The notes beneath the pieces were generated by a model. The model did not search any database, had not been told where the DNA came from, and was given only the letters and a program-made list of their open reading frames with translations. This document shows positions 1 to 6,753 of a DNA stretch of 12,689 bases, piece by piece. Every line of letters starts with the position of its first letter. Within the stretch, counting starts at the first letter, position 1. A program made the translations under genes and the position numbers. The stretch comes from an uncultured Acidobacteriota bacterium (GTDB lineage: Bacteria; Acidobacteriota; Vicinamibacteria; Vicinamibacterales; UBA8438): assembly GCA_937888665.1 (NCBI GenBank), contig CALBET010000196.1:1-12689 (forward strand), written 5' to 3'.

Positions 1-2
1 AA

Positions 3-125
3 CTGGCCGCCGACCGCCTCGACGGCAAGCCCGTGCAGGCGGTCCACATCGGCGGCGTCCCGGACGCGGACCCGATCAAGGTGACGTTTGGTGGACGGTA
101 CCGGCCGGACGAGGGTGATGCCTGA
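3..125 (+). CDS. C-terminal end of a probable phage terminase small subunit (5'-partial)
   Basis: Only the last 40 codons are in the window, read in frame 3 and ending with TGA at 123-125. The visible tail is hydrophilic and contains a VHIGGVPDADPIKV segment followed by FGGRYRPDEGDA. No DNA-binding helix-turn-helix is visible because the N-terminal part lies upstream. The call comes from position: in tailed phages the gene directly before the large terminase is usually the small terminase, which recognises the packaging site and loads the DNA onto the large subunit. The stop overlaps the start of the large subunit by 8 bases, which suggests translational coupling. It could be another small packaging-module protein. 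The reading frame is well supported by the open frame and the overlap, while the function is inferred. Confidence 0.6.
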   Translation: MAADRLDGKPVQAVHIGGVPDADPIKVTFGGRYRPDEGDA

Positions 126-1545
126 GATTCGCATCCGCTGGGCGCCCATTCCGAACACCGCGCAAGAGGCGTACTTTGACGACGATACCCAGGACGCCAA
201 CCTGCTGTTCCGGGGCGGCTGGGGCTCAGGGAAGACGATGACGCTCTGGGGCAAGGTGCTCAAGCTTAGCGCGCTGAACCACCCGCTAACGGGGATCTGG
301 ACGGTGCCCGGCTGGGGGCACATCAAGAAGACACTACTCCCGATGCTCGACGAGACGGACAAAGATGGGCGCAACTGGTTCTTGAAGCCCGGCGACTACC
401 ACTACAACGGCGAGACACACACGCTCACCTGGGGCGGCGGCGGCCCGATCCAGTTCGCCACCGGGGAGCACCCGGAGAGTATCGCCGGCCCCAATATGGC
501 GTGGGCTGCCGTGGACGAACCGGGCTCGATTGCCTACGACGCGTGGAGGAACACCGTCGCCCGCGTGCGGCACGTCGGCGCCCGGATGCGGCAGAAGGTT
601 GCCGCCGGCACGAATGAAGACCTCGGCTGGCTGGCTGAGATGTTCGGGCCGGACCGCGATCCGCACTGCCACGTCTACCAAATGAACACCCGCGAGAATA
701 CGGAGCTGATGGAGTCTAACCCGAACTATCTGCGGGAGATCATGGCGAACGCCACCGAGGCGGAGATTCGGGCCTACGTAGAAGGCGGCGTGGCGAACCT
801 GACGGGCGCGCTGGCCCATCCGGGGTTTGACGCTGAGGTACACTGGCGCGAGGATGTTGCCCCGGCCGATCCGTCGATGCCACTCGTCCTCGCGTTCGAC
901 TTCAATGTTGACCCGATGGTCTGTATCGTCGGCCAGCAGCGGCCCGGCCCGATGGGGCAAGAGGCGCACGTGACTGACGCGGTGGTGCTGCACGGAGGAT
1001 CAACGGTGGACCAGACGTGTGATGCGATCCTCGAGCGCTACCCGTCATGGCCGGCCGGGTTCGTCGTCTACGGGGACGCCACGGGCAAGGCGCGGCACGT
1101 CAAGAGCCTGCGATCGAACTACGACATGATTTCCGAGCGGATGCGACACGCGGGGCAGGTCACGATACGGGTGCCCAGCGTGAACCCGCCCGTCGCGCGC
1201 CGGCTCAACTCTGTGAATCGGATGCTCAAGAACGCGCTGGGACAGACGCGGATATGGATACGGCGCACGAACCCGCCGAAGGAATGCCCGACCCGGGAAC
1301 TGGTGCGCTCGCTCCAGCGCACGCAGAAGAAGAGCGGCACGGACGACGTGCTGAAGAAGGCTGGCGAGACGATCACGCACGCGGGCGAGGCGTTCGGCTA
1401 CTGGATCGATTATGTGTGGCCGGCGCAGCGGCCGCAGGCGCTCGTCACGAATATCTACGCGGGCGCACAGGGCGCACAGGCCTCGCAGACCCTGCAGGCG
1501 ATTCGACGGCGGAAGGCGCAGCAGGCGCAGCAGGCGCAAGGGTAA
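118..1545 (+). CDS. terL: Terminase large subunit (packaging ATPase and nuclease)
   Basis: This is the motor that pumps phage DNA into the prohead through the portal and cuts the concatemer. From the ATG at 118 it is 475 residues, a usual length. The N-terminal ATPase domain shows a Walker A loop GGWGSGKT (33-40), a Walker B segment WAAVDE (129-134, D133/E134) and an AAGTNE segment (162-167) that fits the coupling motif. The C-terminal RNase H-like nuclease shows an acidic strand FDFNVDP (260-266, D261) and a second acid in VVYGDATG (D320). Near the end, HAGEAFGYW has Glu424 where many terminases have Asp. The C-terminus is basic, then Ala/Gln-rich. ATG 118 was chosen because it overlaps the previous gene by only 8 bases, with a purine-rich GAGGG just before it; GTG 115 or TTG 88 are possible alternatives. 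The portal follows after 3 bases. Confidence 0.95.
   Translation: MPEIRIRWAPIPNTAQEAYFDDDTQDANLLFRGGWGSGKTMTLWGKVLKLSALNHPLTGIWTVPGWGHIKKTLLPMLDETDKDGRNWFLKPGDYHYNGETHTLTWGGGGPIQFATGEHPESIAGPNMAWAAVDEPGSIAYDAWRNTVARVRHVGARMRQKVAAGTNEDLGWLAEMFGPDRDPHCHVYQMNTRENTELMESNPNYLREIMANATEAEIRAYVEGGVANLTGALAHPGFDAEVHWREDVAPADPSMPLVLAFDFNVDPMVCIVGQQRPGPMGQEAHVTDAVVLHGGSTVDQTCDAILERYPSWPAGFVVYGDATGKARHVKSLRSNYDMISERMRHAGQVTIRVPSVNPPVARRLNSVNRMLKNALGQTRIWIRRTNPPKECPTRELVRSLQRTQKKSGTDDVLKKAGETITHAGEAFGYWIDYVWPAQRPQALVTNIYAGAQGAQASQTLQAIRRRKAQQAQQAQG
1461..1540 (+). repeat. Two short 9-base tandem repeats in the 3' end of terL
   Basis: A GGGCGCACA unit is repeated in tandem at 1461-1478. A GGCGCAGCA unit occurs at 1515-1523 and 1524-1532, with a partial third copy. 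Both keep the reading frame and encode Gly-Ala-Gln and Ala-Gln-Gln repeats at the extreme C-terminus of the terminase, after the nuclease fold. They look like slippage-prone coding repeats forming a flexible tail rather than a regulatory site. Confidence 0.6.
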
Positions 1546-1548
1546 ATC

Positions 1549-3042
1549 ATGGCTGATTTTATCTCCGGCATCCTCGCCACCGAGGAGGGCACGAAGCGTG
1601 CCGCGATCCTCAAACAAACACACCCGCTCCACGCCCGCTACTCCAACCTGTGGAACGTCGGCCTCGACGCCTACGACGGCTCGGGCGGGTTCCTCGACGG
1701 CGCCTATCTCTGGCAGTTTCCGCGCGAGGAGAGTGACGACTACCAGAAGCGCAAGGCGATGGCGCGCTATCACAACTACGCCGAGGCGCTGGTGGATATC
1801 TACGTGCGCCACGTCACGAACTCGGTGGAACGCTCGACCACCGACGACGCGCTGATGGACTGGTGGACGGACGTCGACGGGCGCGGGCAGTCCATCGACA
1901 ACTACACACAAGCCGTCCTCGGGCCGGCGCTCGCCGCAGGGCACGCGGGCACGCTGATCGACAAGTCGCCAGACGACCCCACGGGGCCAAGTCGGGCCGA
2001 CGATCCGAATCGGCCATACCTCGTCACGGTGCAATCACCGGCGATTCTCGACTGGCGCACTGATCGGCGCGGCCTCGCGGCGATCAAGCTGGCGATGGAG
2101 CCGACGCCGGTGAGCCTCGCGTACACGCCGACGCCGGAGCAATACGACTATCTACTCTGGGACCACGACACCTTCGCGCGGTTCAACCACAAAGGCGTGC
2201 TAATTGGGGGCGGTGAACCAGGCCTCGGGATTGTGCCGTTCGAGGTGTGCCGGCCGAAACCCAGCAGGCGCCACCCGTTCATCGGCAAGGCACTGATCAC
2301 GCCCTCGGTGGTGCAGGCGCTCTACAACCGGGCGTCTGAGCAAGACGTCGTGCTGCGTGATCAAGCGTTCTCGCTGTTTCTCGTGTCGGTGCCGGCTGAC
2401 ACGCCACAGGAGACGATTGACTTCGTTCAGGGCCAACTCAATAAAGGCGCGGGCACGAAGACGGCACAGATTGTCGTCGGGACCGCCGATTACAAGACGG
2501 CTGATATGCAGGTGCCAGCCGTGCTCCAGGACAATCAATCGTTCCTGGTGGCCGAGATGTACCGGATGGCACACCTGCGATTTGACCGGGGCAGCCTGCA
2601 AGCGCAATCCGGGGAAGCGCTCCGTATCCAGCGGCAGGAACTCGAACAGACGCTTGTCAGCATGGCCGCGACGATGCGCGAGTACGAGCTGGCGCTGGTG
2701 GAGCGCTACTACGATTGGACTGCGCCGGATGGCGCGGTGGCGCTCGAACGCGCGAAGGTGGAGATTGTTTACCCCACCGACTTCCAGATGCGAAACCTCG
2801 AAGACGAACTGGCTGGGTTCACCCAGGCCGCGGCGATGGGCCTTGGGCAGACGGCCGGCGCGAACATCAAAGAGCGTGTCGTGTCGCTGATTCTCCCTGA
2901 CCTGGACCCGAAGACGCTGGAGATCGTGAAGGGTGAGATCGGGGCGCTGTCGACGGCGTCCCCGGCACTCGACCGGCGCGCCCAGGCGGAGTCACGGCTA
3001 CGTGAAGCGGGGGTGGCCGTAGTGGACGAGGCGGCGGTATGA
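1549..3042 (+). CDS. Phage portal protein
   Basis: The portal forms the dodecameric ring at one capsid vertex, through which DNA enters and leaves and to which the terminase and tail attach. The 497-residue product has the usual portal length and lies between the large terminase and a MuF-like protein, which is its standard place. It begins with an alpha-helical region (about 60-100, rich in Tyr, Arg and acidic residues), followed by the PYLVTVQSPAILDWR strand region (156-170). A stretch around 340-380 (EMYRMAHLRFDRGSLQAQSG, then a helix with RIQRQELEQTL) resembles the long crown/stem helix region of DUF4055-type portals. I recognise it mainly from architecture and gene order, not from a diagnostic catalytic motif. 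There is no clear Shine-Dalgarno sequence; the ATG lies 3 bases after the terL stop, so coupled re-initiation is likely. Confidence 0.85.
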   Translation: MADFISGILATEEGTKRAAILKQTHPLHARYSNLWNVGLDAYDGSGGFLDGAYLWQFPREESDDYQKRKAMARYHNYAEALVDIYVRHVTNSVERSTTDDALMDWWTDVDGRGQSIDNYTQAVLGPALAAGHAGTLIDKSPDDPTGPSRADDPNRPYLVTVQSPAILDWRTDRRGLAAIKLAMEPTPVSLAYTPTPEQYDYLLWDHDTFARFNHKGVLIGGGEPGLGIVPFEVCRPKPSRRHPFIGKALITPSVVQALYNRASEQDVVLRDQAFSLFLVSVPADTPQETIDFVQGQLNKGAGTKTAQIVVGTADYKTADMQVPAVLQDNQSFLVAEMYRMAHLRFDRGSLQAQSGEALRIQRQELEQTLVSMAATMREYELALVERYYDWTAPDGAVALERAKVEIVYPTDFQMRNLEDELAGFTQAAAMGLGQTAGANIKERVVSLILPDLDPKTLEIVKGEIGALSTASPALDRRAQAESRLREAGVAVVDEAAV

Positions 3043-3045
3043 ATC

Positions 3046-3873
3046 ATGGCGCTGATTGACGACCTCACGGCACAGGCGCGGCGCGAGAAACGCCTGATCG
3101 ACGCGATTACGGAGGACTTCGCGGAAGACCTCGACCGTGTGGTCACGCAGATCAACCGGCAGATCCGGCGTCTCCTGGCACGGCTCGATAACTCCGACGG
3201 CAAGCTCATCGCCGAACGCGCCTCGCTCGGACGGGCGCTGGCGCTCCGGGCGGAAATCACGACGGCGATGGACGCGGCCGGGTTCGGCGACCTCGTGACG
3301 CGCGCGTTCGACCTCGACGACCTCGCCATCCTGACACTCAAGGGCAACGGCATCGCGGCTCGGGCGGCACGACAGACGCCCATCGACCCGAACATCGTCA
3401 CCGCGCTGCAGGAGCTCCGCGAGGCGGACTTGCTGGCGATGGGGGAGCAGGCCGCCGATGCGTTCTGGCGGGCCGCGCTCGACGGCGTGATCGGCTCCCG
3501 CGACCTGGCCGACCTCGTGGACGATATGGCCGACCTCGCCGACGTGACGAAGCGGCAGGCGCGCACGCTGCACGATACCGCCGTGTCGACGTACAGCCGG
3601 CAGGTGCGGCAGCTCGGGCTCCCTGGTGAGCCGGACGATCGGTTCCTCTACATGGGGCCTTTCGACGGCCGGACGCGCCCGTTCTGTCGGAACCTGATCG
3701 GAGAGGTGCACACCCGCGAGGAAATTAGCCGTATGAGCAACGGCCAGATCGCGGGCGTGCTGCTGACCGGGGGCGGGTACAACTGTCGTCATACGTTCCA
3801 ATTTATCGGAAGCTCGACGGTTGAGGAATTGGGCGGGACGTCGACGCCGGCACAGCAGGAGTTGGGCGTATGA
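3046..3873 (+). CDS. MuF/SPP1 gp7-like minor head morphogenesis protein
   Basis: This family of minor capsid proteins binds the portal inside the prohead and is needed for DNA delivery or correct head assembly. The 275-residue product has a helical, charged N-terminal half (1-180). The C-terminal domain carries the family signature: YMGPFDGRTRPFC (202-214, Cys214), then VHTREEI and SNGQ (221-234), and GGGYNCRHTF (242-251, Cys247 and His249). The conserved Cys and His residues look like a metal- or disulfide-stabilised core. It starts 3 bases after the portal stop and overlaps the next gene by 4 bases (ATGA). The Ser/Thr-rich end after residue 255 has no recognised motif. No toxin or ADP-ribosyltransferase extension, as seen on some MuF proteins, is present. 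Confidence 0.9.
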   Translation: MALIDDLTAQARREKRLIDAITEDFAEDLDRVVTQINRQIRRLLARLDNSDGKLIAERASLGRALALRAEITTAMDAAGFGDLVTRAFDLDDLAILTLKGNGIAARAARQTPIDPNIVTALQELREADLLAMGEQAADAFWRAALDGVIGSRDLADLVDDMADLADVTKRQARTLHDTAVSTYSRQVRQLGLPGEPDDRFLYMGPFDGRTRPFCRNLIGEVHTREEISRMSNGQIAGVLLTGGGYNCRHTFQFIGSSTVEELGGTSTPAQQELGV

Positions 3874-4352
3874 GCATGAAAGTCACCCGGACCGGCGCCA
3901 AGTTTACCGATATCGACTTCGCCCCCGCGCGACTCATGCGCGAGATTGGCGAGGGCTTGATTGGGCGCATCCGTATCCGCACCGGAAAACTCGTCGACGC
4001 CAACGGCCAGCGGTTCGCCTCGCTCGCCCCGCTCTACGCCGCGCAGAAACAAAAGGCACTCGGCACGTCCGCGCCCGATCTGCAGGTGTCCGGGCGCATG
4101 TTGAACGACATGAACGTGCGCCCAAAGCCGGGCATGGTGACGATTTCCTTCCTCAGCGGCGGTGGGAAAGCCAGCGGCGGCACATTTATTCAGCGATCGC
4201 GATCAATTGGTGCAGCGGACAAGGCTTTCTGGCATAATGAATCAGGCGCGGGCAGAAAAAGAGTGATCCGGGAGTTTTTCGGACTGGACGCGGCGGACAT
4301 TGCCTGGGCCGAGAAGAAAGTGGACGCCCATTTACAGCGCGAGACCCGATAA
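3870..4352 (+). CDS. Virion morphogenesis / tail-completion protein (Mu gpG or HK97 gp10-like)
   Basis: These small proteins act at the head-tail joining stage, capping or completing the tail or connector. The 160-residue product shows the pattern of the phage virion morphogenesis family: an N-terminal helix, then DANGQRFASLAPLYAAQK (43-60), LQVSGRMLNDM (71-81), and near the end WHNESG (121-126) followed by a basic segment and REFFGL (134-139). The last motif matches the conserved 'HN-G---R---R-F-GL' end of the family. It is translationally coupled to the minor head gene through ATGA; a second ATG at 3876 could be the real start and would lose two residues. Its position before the scaffold and capsid genes, rather than after them, is a little unusual. 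Function is inferred from the motif pattern. Confidence 0.75.
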   Translation: MSMKVTRTGAKFTDIDFAPARLMREIGEGLIGRIRIRTGKLVDANGQRFASLAPLYAAQKQKALGTSAPDLQVSGRMLNDMNVRPKPGMVTISFLSGGGKASGGTFIQRSRSIGAADKAFWHNESGAGRKRVIREFFGLDAADIAWAEKKVDAHLQRETR

Positions 4353-5102
4353 ATGGCCGACGACGAGACGCCCCCCGTTGACGCACCCGACCACGCAGCG
4401 CAGATTGCCGAACTCGAGCAGCGGTTGACGAAGGCGGTGGCGGACCGGGACGACGCGATCCGGCGACGGAAGGACTCGGTCAGTCTCTCGTCGGCGGAAC
4501 GGCAGGAACTCGCAGACCTGAAGGCCACGCAGGAAGCCGCCGAAGAGGCGCGCCAGCGGCAGGCCGGGGAGTTCGACACCCTTAAAGCGAAGATCGAAGC
4601 GGCGAAGGACGCGGCCGACCAGCGCGCGGCGGCGGCCGAAGCGCGATTTGCGGACAAGGTGATTGAGACGGCATTTCACGGGGCGCGCGAGTTGTTCGGG
4701 CCGGCGGGGCTCACGACGTTGACGCCCGAATTTGCAATGCCGGCGTTCAAGGGCAATGTGCGGTATATCCCCAGCGAGAACGGTACCCCGGGGCGCCTGG
4801 AAGTGCTGAACCTCAAGGGCGAGCCAATCACGGCGGGTGATGGCGAATCTGCGACTTTTGCGGCGGGCATGGCGCAGCTGATTGACCAGTGGCCGAGCAG
4901 GGATTCAATCCTTCGCGCGGCAGGCAAAACCGGCTCAGGGGCCGGGGAGTCACACGATACGATCAACGTCGAGTCAGCCTCGCGCGCGCAACTTGTCGCG
5001 GCAGCAGCCGCCGGCGATCCGGCCGCGCTGAAACGTTTGCAGGCCACGCAGCCCGGGACGCAAGTCTCCGGCGCGTTCTGGGAACGTAAAGCCGCAGGGT
5101 AA
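4353..5102 (+). CDS. Capsid scaffolding protein
   Basis: Scaffolding proteins guide capsid subunits into a correctly sized prohead and are then removed. This 249-residue product fits by position, immediately before the capsid gene, and by composition. Residues 14-110 are proline-free, highly charged and Ala/Glu/Gln/Lys/Arg-rich, with heptad-like spacing that should form a long coiled coil. A small folded section follows (about 115-165, including FAMPAFKGNVRYIP and LEVLNLKGEPITAGDG), then helical segments and a C-terminus with an AFWERKAAG end. The short basic C-terminal tail could be the capsid-binding part, as in P22 scaffold. There is no visible protease motif, so it does not look like a protease-scaffold fusion. 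The ATG directly follows the previous stop codon. Confidence 0.8.
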   Translation: MADDETPPVDAPDHAAQIAELEQRLTKAVADRDDAIRRRKDSVSLSSAERQELADLKATQEAAEEARQRQAGEFDTLKAKIEAAKDAADQRAAAAEARFADKVIETAFHGARELFGPAGLTTLTPEFAMPAFKGNVRYIPSENGTPGRLEVLNLKGEPITAGDGESATFAAGMAQLIDQWPSRDSILRAAGKTGSGAGESHDTINVESASRAQLVAAAAAGDPAALKRLQATQPGTQVSGAFWERKAAG

Positions 5103-5126
5103 AAGCACGCGGGGCGGGCTCTGAAG

Positions 5127-5131
5127 AGGAG
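5127..5131 (+). promoter_or_regulatory. Strong ribosome binding site for the major capsid gene
   Basis: AGGAG lies 8 bases before the ATG at 5140, in a 37-base intergenic gap. It is one of the clearest Shine-Dalgarno sequences in the window. That fits a product needed in hundreds of copies per particle, whereas neighbouring genes mostly rely on coupling with weak sites. Confidence 0.75.
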
Positions 5132-5139
5132 CGCGTCCC

Positions 5140-6063
5140 ATGGCGTCTGAAACCACCACCACGACACTCACCGAGACGATCAAGACCGAAACGATCGGCG
5201 CGGCCGTCCTCGGCTACAACTCCAACCCCGGCGTCTCGGGCTTCGTCACGTCTGCCGATATCAGCGGCATGGCGACCCTGAAGCACGTCTTCCCGATCAT
5301 CGACAATATCGTGGCGGCCGCGATCGCTGAGGGGTCTGACTACACCACGAACAGCGCGATTGACTCGGGCGGCAGCGCGTCGGCCACCGTCTCGGAACAC
5401 GCGGTCAAGTCCACGGTGACCGACCTGACCATCGGGGCCTCACAGGAGGACTTCGTGGGCTCGCCGACGGGGTCCGTGGCGACTGCGGCCGGCGCCAGAG
5501 CGGCGGTTATCGGCACGATGTTCAGCCGGGCGCTGGTGAAGTTGCAGGACCAGGATCTGACGGCGCTGTTCGGGGCGCTGAATTCGTCCACCGGGTCAAG
5601 CTCTGGCCCGCTCACCGCGGCGCTGCTCACCGAGGCGAAGAGCACACTGGATGAGAACGACATCCCGGAGGACCGCCGGGTCGCCGTGATTCACCCGACC
5701 CAGCACCGTCCGCTGATTGCCGTCTTCGATGACGCCTCGACGTTCGGCGCGGCCGGCGCGGCGATGGTCAATCGGGGCAGCGTGTCCATGCTCTACGGCC
5801 TAGAGGTGTTCAAGACCACCAGTGTCGGCACGGCGACCGTGTCTTCCAGCACGGTGTATGCCGGGGCGATCATGCACCCGGACGCCATCGGCCTTGTGAC
5901 CAAGGGCGGGCCGCTGACCGTCGAAGTCGAACGCGACGCCTCTGCCAGACAGGTCGAGGTGGTCGGCACGTCCGTGTGGGGAGAAACCGAGTATAGGGGA
6001 GGAGCAACCACCAGCGGACAGGGCGGCGCTGGGGTGTACTTCTACGCGAACACGACCAACTAA
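5140..6063 (+). CDS. Major capsid protein (HK97-fold coat protein)
   Basis: This protein forms the icosahedral shell. At 307 residues it has the usual length of the coat proteins found after a DUF-type scaffold. The N-terminus is threonine-rich (T5-T9), resembling a flexible N-arm. Residues about 50-130 contain helix and strand segments consistent with a P-domain spine, and 175-225 contains RRVAVIHPTQHRPLIAVF and MLYGLEVFKTT, typical of the A-domain core. The C-terminal part has AGAIMHPDAIGLVTKGG (241-257), VEVERDASARQVEVVG (261-276) and WGETEYRGG, then GVYFYAN. This last pattern of viral coat proteins, strand-charged hinge-strand, is the main basis for the call. A strong RBS and own intergenic gaps on both sides fit high expression. 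Thr/Ser clusters at residues 5-13 and 149-155 could be exposed. Confidence 0.88.
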   Translation: MASETTTTTLTETIKTETIGAAVLGYNSNPGVSGFVTSADISGMATLKHVFPIIDNIVAAAIAEGSDYTTNSAIDSGGSASATVSEHAVKSTVTDLTIGASQEDFVGSPTGSVATAAGARAAVIGTMFSRALVKLQDQDLTALFGALNSSTGSSSGPLTAALLTEAKSTLDENDIPEDRRVAVIHPTQHRPLIAVFDDASTFGAAGAAMVNRGSVSMLYGLEVFKTTSVGTATVSSSTVYAGAIMHPDAIGLVTKGGPLTVEVERDASARQVEVVGTSVWGETEYRGGATTSGQGGAGVYFYANTTN

Positions 6064-6071
6064 GCAAGGGG

Positions 6072-6104
6072 GGCGGGCGGGGTTTTCGCATTTCCCCGTC
6101 CGTC
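6072..6104 (+). terminator. GC-rich hairpin after the capsid gene (possible partial terminator or mRNA 3' stabiliser)
   Basis: Bases 6072-6082 pair with 6094-6104 to form an 11-bp stem with two G-U wobbles around an 11-base loop (6083-6093, T/C/A-rich). It starts 8 bases after the capsid stop. It is not followed by a clean run of Ts (only CTTTACC some bases later), so it is a weak candidate for classical intrinsic termination. A partial terminator, RNA processing site or 3' stabiliser of the abundant capsid message is equally plausible. Confidence 0.55.
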
Positions 6105-6120
6105 GTTCGGCTTTACCATC

Positions 6121-6126
6121 GGAGGG
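6121..6126 (+). promoter_or_regulatory. Ribosome binding site supporting the GTG start at 6130
   Basis: GGAGGG lies three bases before the GTG at 6130. It is the strongest Shine-Dalgarno sequence near this gene and decides the start codon: no ATG is nearby in frame, and the sequence is otherwise non-coding from 6064. Confidence 0.7.
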
Positions 6127-6129
6127 ATT

Positions 6130-6753
6130 GTGAGCCTGAGACTTGTCCCGTTCGACCCGGCATGGGTGTCCACCGTAGGTGACAGTGGCGCGCCGCTGCT
6201 CGACATCAAAGCCATCTATCAGCGGCCGCACAAAGACCCGGTGACGTTCACGGTCATCCGGGACCACGCCGGGTTCCCTGAGTGGGACACCGTGGGAGGG
6301 CTGCCGCTCCAGCATCACAACAAATGGGTGGCGCGCGGGTTCCGCTACGTCACGCTGGCCGGCCGCGCTGACCTCGTGGCGGTCTTCAACCCCGCGAATC
6401 GCGAGAAGGGCATCGCGCCCCCACGTGACCCGTCGACGGGCATGGAGATTCCATTCGCCGAGTTCGTCCAGAACCCGAGGACAGACGGACCCTGGGACGG
6501 GCAGCGGCACATGCAGGACGCCGCCGACCAGCGGACGCAGGAGATTGCCGCGCTGACGGCTGACATCCAGGAATACGGGCGCACGCGCGCCGAGGCGCTG
6601 CGCCAAGCGTCCGACCCCATGTATCGCCTTCCTGAATCGTTCATGGCGGAACAAGTGGAGGACACCCCGCAGCCGCCGCGTAAGCGTGGCCGGCCACGGA
6701 ATGCCCCCACGACGTCCGTCACCGAACTCGCGCGTGACGAGGCGACGGTGTGA
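6130..6753 (+). CDS. Unrecognised protein with an AT-hook-like C-terminal tail
   Basis: I do not recognise this 207-residue protein. The N-terminal 90 residues look folded, with strands and aromatic residues (VTFTVIRDHAGFPEW and FRYVTLAG) and several His/Trp positions. Residues about 125-165 are predicted helical (Gln/Ala/Glu-rich). The C-terminus is Pro-rich and contains PPRKRGRPR (182-190), which has the RGRP core flanked by basic residues of an AT-hook; such a motif binds the DNA minor groove in other proteins. It could be an internal virion protein that touches DNA, a capsid accessory protein, or a regulator. A GTG start is used with a strong RBS, and the stop overlaps the following glycosyltransferase start (GTGA). 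Function is not assigned. Confidence 0.75.
   Translation: MSLRLVPFDPAWVSTVGDSGAPLLDIKAIYQRPHKDPVTFTVIRDHAGFPEWDTVGGLPLQHHNKWVARGFRYVTLAGRADLVAVFNPANREKGIAPPRDPSTGMEIPFAEFVQNPRTDGPWDGQRHMQDAADQRTQEIAALTADIQEYGRTRAEALRQASDPMYRLPESFMAEQVEDTPQPPRKRGRPRNAPTTSVTELARDEATV

Noticed and set aside
88..117. Upstream TTG start for the terminase
   Set aside because: It would overlap the preceding gene by 38 bases and add residues with no family support; the ATG at 118 with an 8-base overlap is more likely.
1047..1556. Same-strand frame within the terminase 3' half that could suggest a frameshift product
   Set aside because: No slippery site stands out, and the terminase frame is intact through its nuclease motifs to its own stop.
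1045..3801. Long antisense frames, including 1045-2034, 2769-3566 and 2998-3801 on the - strand
   Set aside because: They lie wholly opposite the terminase, portal and minor head genes, have Arg/Ser/Ala-rich compositions typical of GC-rich shadow frames, and show no family motif.
5103..5139. Small hairpin before the capsid gene that might hide its ribosome binding site
   Set aside because: Only a four-base pairing (5118-5121 with 5129-5132) is seen, too weak to claim as a regulator.
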